From contig NZ_CP150170.1 in assembly GCF_037963865.1 (NCBI RefSeq), positions 1,054,001 to 1,118,000 on the forward strand: DNA of 64,000 nucleotides, written 5' to 3'. The translations under genes and the position numbers were made by a program. This document shows positions 26,638-34,491 of the stretch, piece by piece. The stretch's first letter is position 1. Each line of letters opens with the position of its first letter. The stretch is from Paenibacillus sp. FSL R10-2734 (GTDB taxonomy: Bacteria > Bacillota > Bacilli > Paenibacillales > Paenibacillaceae). The notes beneath the pieces were generated by a model. It saw nothing but the letters and a program-made list of their open reading frames with translations, did not search any database and was not told where the DNA came from.

Positions 26638-27555
26638 ATGTTGAGAGTCACTTCTAACATGATGAATTCACAGCTTCTGCTTAACCTTAACCGTAATGCG
26701 CGTACGATGAACGACACACAGCTACAGCTTTCAAGCGGACGAAAAATCAATAAGCCCTCTGATGATCCGGTAGGGATTACGTATTCCCTGCGATACCGTG
26801 CGGAGCTTTCATCTAACGAGCAATATACCAAGAATGTAGATAGCGCCCTTTCATGGCTTGATTATAATGATACAGTCCTAGGACAAGCTGGGGATGTTGT
26901 TCAAAAGATTCGTGAGTTGACCGTACAAGCATCAACAGGTAGTAATCCACAGTCCGCACTCGACAGTATCAATTCAGAGGTTATGCAGCTGAAGGAACAG
27001 CTTGTAGATATAGCTAACAGTACGCTTAACGGAAAATATATTTTTAATGGTGAACAATACAACACGAAACCTTATGATTTCGCTAAAGGTACAGACGGTA
27101 CATATGATGTATCTAAGCCAATTACTACGGATACTGGGCAGATTCAGTTTATCGTAGGTGAAGATGTACGTTTGCCTATCAGTACGACGGGTAATGAGAT
27201 ATTCGGTAATATGGGAGATACTGATAATCTGTTTGCAATCATTAATAATCTTTCTGCTGGATTAAAGTCTGGTGATCTTAAGGCAGTATCGGGCCAACTT
27301 GATGTACTCGATACACGTATGGAAACTATTTTGTCTGCCCGTTCGGAGATAGGTGCTAAGACTAACCGCGTTGAATTGATGCAGGATCGGCTTAGTGATT
27401 TGAATGTGAATCTAACGGATCTCCAAGCGAAGACGGAAGATGCCGATTACGAAGGTTTGATTATGAATTCGAAGATTCAAGAGAATATCTATAATGCCTC
27501 CTTGTCTGTGGGTGCAAAGATTATTTCTACATCTCTTGTGGACTTTATCAGATAA
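26638..27555 (+). CDS. flgL: flagellar hook-associated protein 3 FlgL
   Basis: 305 residues; ATG after AAAAGGAGAT. It shares the flagellin-like N-terminal helix (QLQLSSGRKINKPSDDPVG) and the C-terminal helix ending SLVDFIR. FlgL is the second junction protein, linking FlgK to the flagellin filament. It lies in the flgMNKL-yviE unit. Confidence 0.97.
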   Translation: MLRVTSNMMNSQLLLNLNRNARTMNDTQLQLSSGRKINKPSDDPVGITYSLRYRAELSSNEQYTKNVDSALSWLDYNDTVLGQAGDVVQKIRELTVQASTGSNPQSALDSINSEVMQLKEQLVDIANSTLNGKYIFNGEQYNTKPYDFAKGTDGTYDVSKPITTDTGQIQFIVGEDVRLPISTTGNEIFGNMGDTDNLFAIINNLSAGLKSGDLKAVSGQLDVLDTRMETILSARSEIGAKTNRVELMQDRLSDLNVNLTDLQAKTEDADYEGLIMNSKIQENIYNASLSVGAKIISTSLVDFIR

Positions 27556-27570
27556 CGGAGGTGGTTCTCG

Positions 27571-28137
27571 TTGCTTCAGCCGATATTGCAAATCCGTCAG
27601 ACACCTGCTGTGATAGGGATTGATGCCGATCCGGGCGCTTATTCGATTTCTCAGCCAAAGGCTGAGGTCAATGTCAGAACTACTCCGGGAGAACTAACGG
27701 TGGAGTCCACTCGGCCCGAGCTTACTGTAGATCAATCTCGAGCATGGGAAGCCTATAATGGTGGAAAGATGCTCGATATGAATAGACGGATTTATTCTGG
27801 GATTCAGCAGTTGTATCTACAGGGTATTGCTAGAAAGGTTGAGCAAGGGAATCGTATGGCTCAGTTTTTTAGACCTGGTAATACAATTGCAGAAGTGTAC
27901 GGCACGGATACCCAGCCCAACTCGTTTCCTGAGATTCGTGGTCCAGCATCGTATGACAATGTAGATATTCACATCGAAACGAGAGCCCCACAAATCGATT
28001 ATCGAGCTGCGAAAGTAGATATTCAGGTGGAGCGGCGAAATCCGGAAATTGAATATACCCGTGGAAAGTTAAATATTTATATGCAGCAATACGCTTCGAT
28101 TCAGTTTATTCCACCAGAATTGAATGTTCAATTGTAG
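27571..28137 (+). CDS. yviE: DUF6470 flagellar-locus protein (YviE-like)
   Basis: 188 residues; TTG start 6-7 nt after CGGAGGTGG. The protein is built from repeated beta-strand pairs of the form EIDYRAAKVDIQVERR / EIEYTRGKLNIYM and begins LQPILQIRQTP. Position between flgL and fliW is the same as yviE in B. subtilis, whose function is not established. There is no signal peptide or cysteine. It ends the flgM transcription unit. Confidence 0.88.
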   Translation: MLQPILQIRQTPAVIGIDADPGAYSISQPKAEVNVRTTPGELTVESTRPELTVDQSRAWEAYNGGKMLDMNRRIYSGIQQLYLQGIARKVEQGNRMAQFFRPGNTIAEVYGTDTQPNSFPEIRGPASYDNVDIHIETRAPQIDYRAAKVDIQVERRNPEIEYTRGKLNIYMQQYASIQFIPPELNVQL

Positions 28138-28143
28138 CTTCTT

Positions 28144-28181
28144 AAGCTATAGATGTGCCAGAAAGCGCCTCTATAGCTTTT
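28144..28181 (+). terminator. possible terminator after yviE
   Basis: AAGCTATAG pairs with CTATAGCTT across an 18-nt loop, followed by only TTG. Moderate support. A second short hairpin (AGTTTTG-CAGCG-CAAAACT) lies at 28219-28237 just before fliW. Confidence 0.5.
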
Positions 28182-28254
28182 GTGCTATATATAATGTAAT
28201 AGGATTTCGTTAGAAGCTAGTTTTGCAGCGCAAAACTTTTGAGGAGTGAACAAC

Positions 28255-28701
28255 TTGATTATAGAAACACTATCTTGGGGTAAACTGGAAGTAGATAAGG
28301 AGCAGTTATATCATTTTCCTAAAGGAATCCCTGGCTTTGATGAAGAAACTGATTTTGCATTGATCGTGATGGAGGAGACGCCTTTTTGGTATCTACAGTC
28401 AGTAAAAAGTAAGGGGCTGTCCTTTCTGCTGGGTGATCCGTTTGCTTTTTATCCAGCTTACGAATTTGAACTGCCTGATGCTGAGGCTGAAGAGCTAGAG
28501 ATTAAATCGGATGTTGTTGTCCGTTGTATTATTACTTTAAAAGAAAATGTTGAGCAGTCTACGATTAATCTTCTTGCTCCAATTGTATTGAATCCGTTAG
28601 GGAACTTTGGTAAACAAATCGTGCTGCATAAATCGCCTTATCATACGAAGCATAGCTTACTGCAAGAGCAGTCGGTTATCGATGGAAAGGATGGTGGATG
28701 A
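28255..28701 (+). CDS. fliW: flagellar assembly factor FliW
   Basis: 148 residues from the TTG at 28255, 8 nt after GAGGAG; a GTG at 28246 overlaps that site. The family core FPKGIPGFDEETDFAL and PFWYLQSVKS is present. FliW binds either flagellin or CsrA: as Hag is secreted, FliW is freed, sequesters CsrA and lifts repression of hag translation (established in B. subtilis). Its stop is 1 nt before csrA, and hag follows, so all three parts of the switch are adjacent. Confidence 0.96.
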   Translation: MIIETLSWGKLEVDKEQLYHFPKGIPGFDEETDFALIVMEETPFWYLQSVKSKGLSFLLGDPFAFYPAYEFELPDAEAEELEIKSDVVVRCIITLKENVEQSTINLLAPIVLNPLGNFGKQIVLHKSPYHTKHSLLQEQSVIDGKDGG

Positions 28702-28702
28702 T

Positions 28703-28945
28703 ATGCTCGTACTTTCCCGCAAAAAAGGAGAGTCCATCGTCATCCAAGATCAGATAGAGCTGACGATCTTAAGTGTGGATGGTGATACGGTGAAGGTTGG
28801 TATTTCCGCACCGAAGCATGTCGATATTTTTCGTAAAGAGATCTACCTATCGATCCAAGAAGCTAACCGTGAGTCCGTTGCTCCGCAGCAGACTGACCTG
28901 AATGCATTGATTCATCGACTTCGTGGTGTGAACAAGAATGATTAA
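28703..28945 (+). CDS. csrA: carbon storage/flagellin translation regulator CsrA
   Basis: 80 residues from ATG 28703; an in-frame start at 28607 lies inside fliW and is rejected. Begins MLVLSRKKGESIVI, with the VKVGISAPKHVDIFR RNA-binding core. It is a homodimeric RNA-binding protein that blocks ribosome access to hag mRNA. A matching ACANGGANGT site is seen in the hag leader at 29145-29154. It is translationally coupled to fliW and followed by a terminator. The C-terminal ~25 residues are longer than in Gammaproteobacterial CsrA, as in Bacillus. Confidence 0.97.
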   Translation: MLVLSRKKGESIVIQDQIELTILSVDGDTVKVGISAPKHVDIFRKEIYLSIQEANRESVAPQQTDLNALIHRLRGVNKND

Positions 28946-28970
28946 TTGACATATCGTATGCACAGAATCC

Positions 28971-29010
28971 AAAACCTGGGACTGCTTAACCGCAGACTCA
29001 GGTTTTTTAT
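28971..29010 (+). terminator. intrinsic terminator after csrA
   Basis: AAAACCTG pairs with CAGGTTTT across a 20-nt loop, followed by TTTAT. It separates fliW-csrA from hag. Confidence 0.8.
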
Positions 29011-29061
29011 TTGATTTTGGAGAATTTCTCCAACAAATTTCAAAAAAACTTCGAATTGCTC

Positions 29062-29089
29062 TAAACAGTTGAGTGCATGCCGTCGATAT
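29062..29089 (+). promoter_or_regulatory. sigma-D-type promoter of hag
   Basis: TAAA (29062-29065), 16-nt spacer, GTCGATAT (29082-29089). It is one mismatch from the sigma-D -10 and lies about 100 nt upstream of the flagellin start, leaving room for the CsrA-regulated leader. Confidence 0.8.
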
Positions 29090-29142
29090 ATGTAGTAGAC
29101 GCTGACCCGGCAGGGCGGCCGACCTTAATGGATCGGCGTTTA

Positions 29143-29180
29143 CCACATGGATGTGGAACTAACTTAATTTCAGGGAGGAA
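29143..29180 (+). promoter_or_regulatory. CsrA-binding region of the hag leader
   Basis: ACATGGATGT (29145-29154) matches the CsrA consensus ACANGGANGT exactly. It sits in the palindrome CCACATGGATGTGG, which exposes GGA in a hairpin loop. A second GGA-containing site is the Shine-Dalgarno itself, CAGGGAGGA (29171-29179). Two sites, one on the ribosome site, is the B. subtilis hag arrangement. Confidence 0.75.
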
Positions 29181-29187
29181 ATATCAA

Positions 29188-30825
29188 ATGATTATTAACC
29201 ACAATATCGCGGCGTTGAACACTCACCGCCAACTGACTGCTAACACTGCAAACACTAACAAAAATATTGAGAAATTGTCTTCCGGTCTTCGCATCAACCG
29301 TGCAGGTGACGATGCTGCTGGTCTGGCTATCTCCGAAAAAATGCGCGGCCAAATCCGCGGTTTGGATCAAGCTTCCCGTAACGCTCAAGACGGTATCTCT
29401 TTGATTCAAACAGCTGAAGGTGCATTGAACGAAACTCACAGCATCCTGCAACGTCAACGCGAATTGGCTAACCAATCCGCAAACGGAACAAACACTGATT
29501 CTGACCGTCAAGCTCTGCAAGACGAAATGAACCAACTGACTTCCGAAATCAACCGTATCGGTAACACTACTGAGTTCAATACTCAGAAATTGCTTAAGGG
29601 TGACGGAAAATCTAACCTTACTGGTACTGGTGTAGCCAAAGATGGTTTCTTGGCGAATGGAGAAACAACACATGCTCAAGCAAAACAAACCATCACTTTT
29701 GCGGCAAAAGGTACCGCTGGTGATGAGTTGACTGTAACAATCAATGGTCAAGATCTCTCTGCTAAATTGGCGGCGGGAGCAGGCCCTGCTGACGCAAAAG
29801 CGACAGGAGCAGAATATGCAGCTGCTTTGCAAAAGGCAATTGATGCAAATGATACATTGAAAGGTAGCTTTACTGCAAAGGCTGATGCTACTACAGGTGC
29901 TGTCACAATTGAAGCTGTAAAACAAGAAGATGGCGGTAAATTCGACGGAGCTCAAGGAAACATGACAGCTGCTAAAATAAACAATGGTGCAGCAGCTGGC
30001 GCAGCTGCTTCTGTTGGTACTACTACCTACACTCAGGCTAGTGGTACACTTGACTTTGCAGGACTTACTACTGCAGCAGATGTAGCAAAACTAGCTGGAA
30101 CTGGAATTACTATCAATGGTGAACAAATTGAGTTTTATGATGCTACTAAAGGCGAATACAAAGGTAGTGCAAAGGGTGTAAACATTAGTGGCGCAGCTAA
30201 TGGAACGGCTGTTGCACAAGCAATTGTAGATACTCTGGGAAGCAAAATCGATGGAGTTACATTAACTGCTGCTACTGGCGTACTAACTGTAACTGCAACT
30301 GCTAAAGGAGAAGCTGGTAATGGAATCTCCTTGAAAGATGGCGGAGTTCAAAAAGACTTCGAAACTTCTTTCCAAATCGGTGCTAACACTGGTCAATCCA
30401 TGAGCTTGGCTATTGGCGACATGCGTGCTTCTGCACTAGGTATCACTGGTAAAGCTGGCGATGCTGGTTTCACTAAAGCTAACACTGTAACTGACGGAAC
30501 TAACAATGTGAGCGCTGAAGCAGCTCTGAACATTTCCACTAAGGAAGATGCTTCTGCTGCAATCGCAATTCTGGATAAAGCTACTGCAACTGTATCCAGC
30601 TCCCGTTCTAAACTCGGTGCTGTTCAAAACCGTTTGGAGCACACAATCAACAACTTGGGAACAGCTTCTGAGAACTTGACAGCTGCTGAATCCCGTATCC
30701 GTGACGTTGACATGGCTAAAGAAATGATGCAACAAACTAAGAACAACATCCTTGCACAAGCTGCACAAGCTATGTTGGCTCAAGCTAACCAACAACCACA
30801 AGGCGTTCTTCAATTGCTTCGTTAA
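29188..30825 (+). CDS. hag: flagellin with large variable central domain
   Basis: 545 residues from the ATG after CAGGGAGGAA; an in-frame ATG at 29077 lies in the sigma-D promoter and is rejected. The N-terminal D0/D1 (MIINHNIAALNTHRQL, KLSSGLRINRAGDDAAGLAI, about residues 1-145) and C-terminal D1/D0 (about 390-545, ending QPQGVLQLLR) are canonical. The middle ~240 residues form a lysine-rich variable surface domain absent from the 304-aa B. subtilis Hag. Codon bias is strong in the conserved ends and weaker in the middle. It is the filament subunit, controlled by sigma D and by CsrA/FliW. Its exposed lysines could be substrates of the FliB-type methylase encoded at 50829-52073. Confidence 0.97.
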   Translation: MIINHNIAALNTHRQLTANTANTNKNIEKLSSGLRINRAGDDAAGLAISEKMRGQIRGLDQASRNAQDGISLIQTAEGALNETHSILQRQRELANQSANGTNTDSDRQALQDEMNQLTSEINRIGNTTEFNTQKLLKGDGKSNLTGTGVAKDGFLANGETTHAQAKQTITFAAKGTAGDELTVTINGQDLSAKLAAGAGPADAKATGAEYAAALQKAIDANDTLKGSFTAKADATTGAVTIEAVKQEDGGKFDGAQGNMTAAKINNGAAAGAAASVGTTTYTQASGTLDFAGLTTAADVAKLAGTGITINGEQIEFYDATKGEYKGSAKGVNISGAANGTAVAQAIVDTLGSKIDGVTLTAATGVLTVTATAKGEAGNGISLKDGGVQKDFETSFQIGANTGQSMSLAIGDMRASALGITGKAGDAGFTKANTVTDGTNNVSAEAALNISTKEDASAAIAILDKATATVSSSRSKLGAVQNRLEHTINNLGTASENLTAAESRIRDVDMAKEMMQQTKNNILAQAAQAMLAQANQQPQGVLQLLR

Positions 30826-30856
30826 TTTTAAAGTCAGCAACTATAGTTTCACAGAA

Positions 30857-30892
30857 AGAACCTTGGAATTTTTCCAGGGTTCTTTTTTTATG
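30857..30892 (+). terminator. intrinsic terminator after hag
   Basis: AGAACCTTGG-AATTTTT-CCAGGGTTCT, then TTTTTTAT. It insulates hag from flaG. Confidence 0.92.
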
Positions 30893-30958
30893 GATATTTA
30901 TAATTATTAAAAAACTTCAGAATTCCGGGATTTTTTCGGGTTTATCTTTCTTAAGTCC

Positions 30959-30985
30959 TAAATTATCCCTGAATCTAACCGATAT
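30959..30985 (+). promoter_or_regulatory. sigma-D-type promoter of flaG-fliD-fliS-fliT
   Basis: TAAA (30959-30962), exact 15-nt spacer, ACCGATAT (30978-30985). It lies 38 nt upstream of flaG, and is the best spaced of the three sigma-D matches in the window. Confidence 0.82.
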
Positions 30986-31023
30986 AAAGAGTATAAAATG
31001 AGCGTTGGTGGAGGTCGGGGTTT

Positions 31024-31422
31024 ATGAATGTACAGTTTTCTCTTTCTGCTAGTTCAGCTAGTTCCGTAACAAGTGTACAGGGTGTATCTGAGGCAACGTC
31101 AAGTACTGCATCGGTGTCATCCGCGATTCAAGAAACGCCTATCCGAAATGCTAAGGATATGAACTTGAGAGAGAAGCAGGGCGTAAACGTGTCTGTTGCG
31201 GAAGAACAGCTCATTCGTACCATTGAACGGGCAGTGAAATCTCTACAGGGACCCCAGACTACGCTGCAGATCAGCATCCACGAGAAGACACATGATATTA
31301 TGGTCAAAGTGCTTAATAAGGATACCGGTGAGCTCATTCGTGAAGTTCCCCCAGAGAAGACCCTGGATCTCGTAGCTAAGATGATGGAAATTGCTGGAAT
31401 ACTTGTAGACGAGAAAATTTAG
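31024..31422 (+). CDS. flaG: FlaG family flagellar protein
   Basis: 132 residues; ATG after GGAGGTCGG. A Ser/Thr/Val-rich N-terminal half is followed by the FlaG core (about residues 60-132): LIRTIERAVKSLQGP, then QISIHEKTHDIMVKVLNKDT and GELIREVPPEKTLDLVAKM. FlaG family members influence filament length, but the mechanism is unclear. It is first in the flaG-fliD-fliS-fliT unit, as yvyC is in B. subtilis. Confidence 0.93.
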   Translation: MNVQFSLSASSASSVTSVQGVSEATSSTASVSSAIQETPIRNAKDMNLREKQGVNVSVAEEQLIRTIERAVKSLQGPQTTLQISIHEKTHDIMVKVLNKDTGELIREVPPEKTLDLVAKMMEIAGILVDEKI

Positions 31423-31439
31423 TAGTAGGAGGTGCTGTT

Positions 31440-32987
31440 TTGGTTACACGTGTAAATGGATTTTCAGGGATGGACATCGATAGTATGGTCAAGAGTATGA
31501 TGACTGCTAAGCGAGTCCCCTTAGATAAGCTTAATCAACAGAAACAGATCCTTAACTGGACTAGAGACAGTTATCGGGAAGTTAATAGTAAGTTGGTTGA
31601 CTTTCGTACCAATAAACTTACGGATAAATATGGCGTTAACTCAGCGATGAATGCCAATAAGGCTGTTACAAGTGGTAATACGGATGCGTTAACCGCTGAA
31701 GCTACGGCTACTGCTAACGGGATTGATATGAAAGTAAGTATTACTCAGTTGGCTACCAAGGCTACAATTGAATCTAAAGGTGCAGGTTCTGGCTTGAGTG
31801 TGGCATCTTCTCTAGCACAGGCAAAGATTAATGATCCAAATAGCGAAAATGAAACGGTTACGGATGCTGACAAGGCTGAAAAATATAGTTTGGAGATTAA
31901 TGGAGAAACTTTTTCATTTACAGGAGCAACAGGAATTTCAACAGTTATTGCAACGATCAATGGTAACAGTAAAGCTAACGCTATGGCGAGTTTTGATGAA
32001 GTCACTGGGAAACTGATTATTTCTTCTAAGACTTCTGGAAGTAAGGGTGAATTGTCTATAAAGTCAGGCAATGATACTAATCTATTCGAGGCTTTTAAAG
32101 GCGTTAATCAATACAATGGTGTAGATGACGTTAAGCCAGGTGTGGATGCTATTATATTCGTCAATGATACTATGATAAAAAAAGATAGTAACACTTTCTT
32201 GATCAACGGAATCCAAATGACATTATTGGCTACAACATATACTACTTTAACCCCTGAGGTAAATCCACCAGCAGGAGCGGATAAGCCCATCACAATCAAA
32301 ACGCAATCAGATCCCCAAAAAGCAGTAGATGCAATTAAAGGGTTTGTCGAAGATTACAATAGTTTACTCACTTTGCTCAATGGTAAAATATCTGAAGAGA
32401 AGTACCGTGATTTTGCACCGTTGACGGATGAGCAGAAGACGGCGATGAAAGAGGCAGACATCACGACTTGGACAGAAAAAGCTAAAAGCGGACTTTTGAA
32501 AAATGATGATATCCTAAGAGAAGCGGTATCCTCTTTGCGCGGGGTTATCTCGAACCAGATCGGGGCTTTGAGCTCTATTGGAGTGACTACTGGATCTTAC
32601 TACGAGGGTGGAAAACTGAAGTTAGATGAGGCGGCCTTAAAGAAGGCTCTTGCTAACGATGCCCAAGGGGTTATGGATCTATTCCAGGGTCCAGCTAGTG
32701 CATCGAACACAGGTATTTTTGACAAGCTAGCTAGTAAAGTTAATAGCACCTTGGATACACTAGTCTCAAGGGTTGGTACTAATAAGTTCTCAACAGACTT
32801 AACCAGTACTTTTAAAGAAGAAAGCATTATGGGCAAGAAGCTCAAAGAATACAACACTCGTATAACTTCAATGCTGACTATGTTGAATAATGCCGAAACA
32901 CGCTTTTACAAGCAGTTCTCAGCTATGGAAACGGCAATGAATAAGCTACAGACACAGTCGTCCAGTCTTTTCTCCACATCCAGCTAA
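31440..32987 (+). CDS. fliD: flagellar filament cap protein FliD
   Basis: 515 residues; TTG start 7 nt after AGGAGG. The N-terminal domain (GFSGMDIDSMVKSMMTAKRVPLDKL, then QQKQILNWTRDSYREVNSKL) and the C-terminal coiled coil (TRFYKQFSAMETAMNKLQTQSSSL) are diagnostic. FliD forms the pentameric or hexameric cap that folds flagellin at the filament tip. It is exported with FliT, encoded two genes on. Confidence 0.96.
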   Translation: MVTRVNGFSGMDIDSMVKSMMTAKRVPLDKLNQQKQILNWTRDSYREVNSKLVDFRTNKLTDKYGVNSAMNANKAVTSGNTDALTAEATATANGIDMKVSITQLATKATIESKGAGSGLSVASSLAQAKINDPNSENETVTDADKAEKYSLEINGETFSFTGATGISTVIATINGNSKANAMASFDEVTGKLIISSKTSGSKGELSIKSGNDTNLFEAFKGVNQYNGVDDVKPGVDAIIFVNDTMIKKDSNTFLINGIQMTLLATTYTTLTPEVNPPAGADKPITIKTQSDPQKAVDAIKGFVEDYNSLLTLLNGKISEEKYRDFAPLTDEQKTAMKEADITTWTEKAKSGLLKNDDILREAVSSLRGVISNQIGALSSIGVTTGSYYEGGKLKLDEAALKKALANDAQGVMDLFQGPASASNTGIFDKLASKVNSTLDTLVSRVGTNKFSTDLTSTFKEESIMGKKLKEYNTRITSMLTMLNNAETRFYKQFSAMETAMNKLQTQSSSLFSTSS

Positions 32988-33015
32988 GATAATTATAAAA
33001 TAGAGGGTGACATTA

Positions 33016-33414
33016 TTGATAACATCTCCTTATGACAAGTATCGCCAATCTTCTGTCAAAACCTCAACGCCTGCACAGCTCGTGGTCATGCTTTATGATG
33101 GAGCCATTCGTTTCGTAAGAACAGCGATGGATGGTCTCAGCAAACAGGATTACGAGAAGACTAGTCTAAATTTTGGTAAAGCTCAAACGATTATAAGTGA
33201 GTTAATGAGCACATTAGATTATTCCTATGAAGTATCTAACAATCTCTACTCATTATATGAATATACAAACTTCTTGTTAGTGGAAGCTAACATCCGTAAA
33301 AGTCCAGAAAAAGCGGAAGAAGCCATCGGCTATCTTACAGAACTTCGGGAAACTTGGCTTCAAGCATCCAAAATCGCTGCAGGCCAAGGACAGGCTGAAA
33401 GTGCTCATGGATGA
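33016..33414 (+). CDS. fliS: flagellin export chaperone FliS
   Basis: 132 residues from the TTG at 33016, 6 nt after GAGGGTG; an in-frame GTG at 33007 lies inside that site. The FliS family four-helix bundle is recognised by SPYDKYRQSSVKTSTPAQLVVMLYDGAIRF-type sequence and LNFGKAQTIISELMSTLD. It binds the C-terminus of flagellin and keeps it unfolded until export. It overlaps fliT by 14 nt. Confidence 0.95.
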   Translation: MITSPYDKYRQSSVKTSTPAQLVVMLYDGAIRFVRTAMDGLSKQDYEKTSLNFGKAQTIISELMSTLDYSYEVSNNLYSLYEYTNFLLVEANIRKSPEKAEEAIGYLTELRETWLQASKIAAGQGQAESAHG

Positions 33415-33742
33415 ATTAATCGAGAGCCTGAAGGAACTAACCTTAGGCATCACAGATAGACTTGAAGAGACTACCTATGAAGAGTTGGAAGCTTTTGTCG
33501 AGGATCGTCAGGAGCTTGTCGATTCTATTGCAGAACAAACCGCAATTTGTAAGTCGTCGCCCGCACAAAAACAAGAAATTAATCGAATTCTGGAATTCGA
33601 TAATGTGATCTTAGACAGAATGAACGCTCTCCGTTTGGAAGCGCAAGATTGGCTGCAGAAGCGTAATCAGGCTAAAGTACAGCGCAGCGCCTACGAGGCC
33701 GCTTACACCCCGGATAGTTTTCTAATGGATCGCAGAAAATAA
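33401..33742 (+). CDS. fliT: FliT-like flagellar chaperone
   Basis: 113 residues; GTG at 33401 ten nt after AAGGA, or ATG at 33407. All-helical, with IESLKELTLGITDRLEE and a long central helix. The sequence is weakly conserved, but length and position directly after fliS, overlapping its end, identify it as FliT, the FliD export chaperone. It closes the flaG operon and is followed by a strong terminator. Confidence 0.82.
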   Translation: MLMDELIESLKELTLGITDRLEETTYEELEAFVEDRQELVDSIAEQTAICKSSPAQKQEINRILEFDNVILDRMNALRLEAQDWLQKRNQAKVQRSAYEAAYTPDSFLMDRRK

Positions 33743-33765
33743 TTTATTTCAGTGTTTCACTATAG

Positions 33766-33802
33766 GAGTAGGCGGGTATTAAATACCGTCTGCTCTTTTT
33801 TT
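33766..33802 (+). terminator. terminator of the flaG-fliT operon
   Basis: GAGTAGGCGG.TATT / AATACCGTCTGCTC, a ~14-bp stem with one bulge and two G-U pairs, then TTTTTTTG. Confidence 0.9.
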
Positions 33803-33894
33803 GATCGTTACGCCATAACTATTTCTTGATTATGGAAAATTAAATCTCTTATTTTACGTGGTAAATTATTGCATGTAAACATTTACTTTTCCAA

Positions 33895-33945
33895 TTGACA
33901 ATAAAGAAGTTGCGGTGGTATAGTCGATTTGTGAGCAAGACTCAC
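33895..33945 (+). promoter_or_regulatory. cold-shock gene promoter and leader hairpin
   Basis: TTGACA (33895-33900), 18-nt spacer, TATAGT (33919-33924). The transcript would begin with a short leader containing GTGAG-CAAGA-CTCAC (33931-33945), a plausible thermosensitive hairpin upstream of AAGGGA. Confidence 0.65.
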
Positions 33946-33977
33946 GTTCATCTGATGACGAAGGGAATGTTTAATCA

Positions 33978-34175
33978 ATGGAAGGTAAAGTAAAATGGTT
34001 TAACGCAGAAAAAGGTTATGGTTTTATCGAGACTGCAGACGGTGGCGACGTATTCGTACACTTTTCCGCGATTCAAACTGATGGTTTCAAGACTTTGGAT
34101 GAAGGCCAATCCGTAGAATTCGATATCGTTGAAGGTGCACGCGGACCACAAGCAGCTAACGTAATCAAATTATAA
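33978..34175 (+). CDS. cspA: cold-shock domain protein
   Basis: 65 residues, a single OB-fold cold-shock domain. RNP1 KGYGFIET and RNP2 VFVHFSAI are intact (about residues 13-20 and 26-33), with KWFNAEKG upstream. These proteins bind single-stranded RNA and melt structure at low temperature. It is monocistronic with its own promoter and terminator. The exact csp paralogue cannot be decided from one sequence. It sits between the flagellar operon and hpf, as csp genes do in several Firmicutes. Confidence 0.95.
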   Translation: MEGKVKWFNAEKGYGFIETADGGDVFVHFSAIQTDGFKTLDEGQSVEFDIVEGARGPQAANVIKL

Positions 34176-34491
34176 TCATACGGCTAAGCCGACCTACATA
34201 TAAGTAGATGGTTAGCAATTTAGACAGCGCTAGCAAGGATCTTGGGAATTCTCCCAAGGTCCTTTTTTTATGCGATTATATGACTCTATCAAGACAGTTC
34301 ATAGAAAGAAAATAGCGTAATTTGTAAATTCATTTTATGGGAAATGTTAGAACTCTTGAAAAGATGGGTAATAGTTTTACGTTGAGCTGTTTATCTTACC
34401 TCGACGCACACTAGGTTAGCTTAGGCCAATACTTCCACGGGAGATACATATAGCCTATGCTATCAAAACTTTTAGGAGGATGATTAGCAGG
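34176..34491. other. intergenic region between csp and SLH gene
   Basis: Holds the csp terminator (34235-34269). The remaining ~220 nt show no gene and no promoter I can support. Confidence 0.5.
34235..34269 (+). terminator. intrinsic terminator after csp
   Basis: AAGGATCTTGGG pairs with TCCCAAGGTCCTT around AATTC, followed by TTTTTTA. Confidence 0.9.

Noticed and set aside
29077..29187. Upstream in-frame start extending flagellin by 37 residues
   Set aside because: The codon lies inside the sigma-D -10 region and the peptide has no flagellin character; ATG 29188 has a perfect ribosome site.
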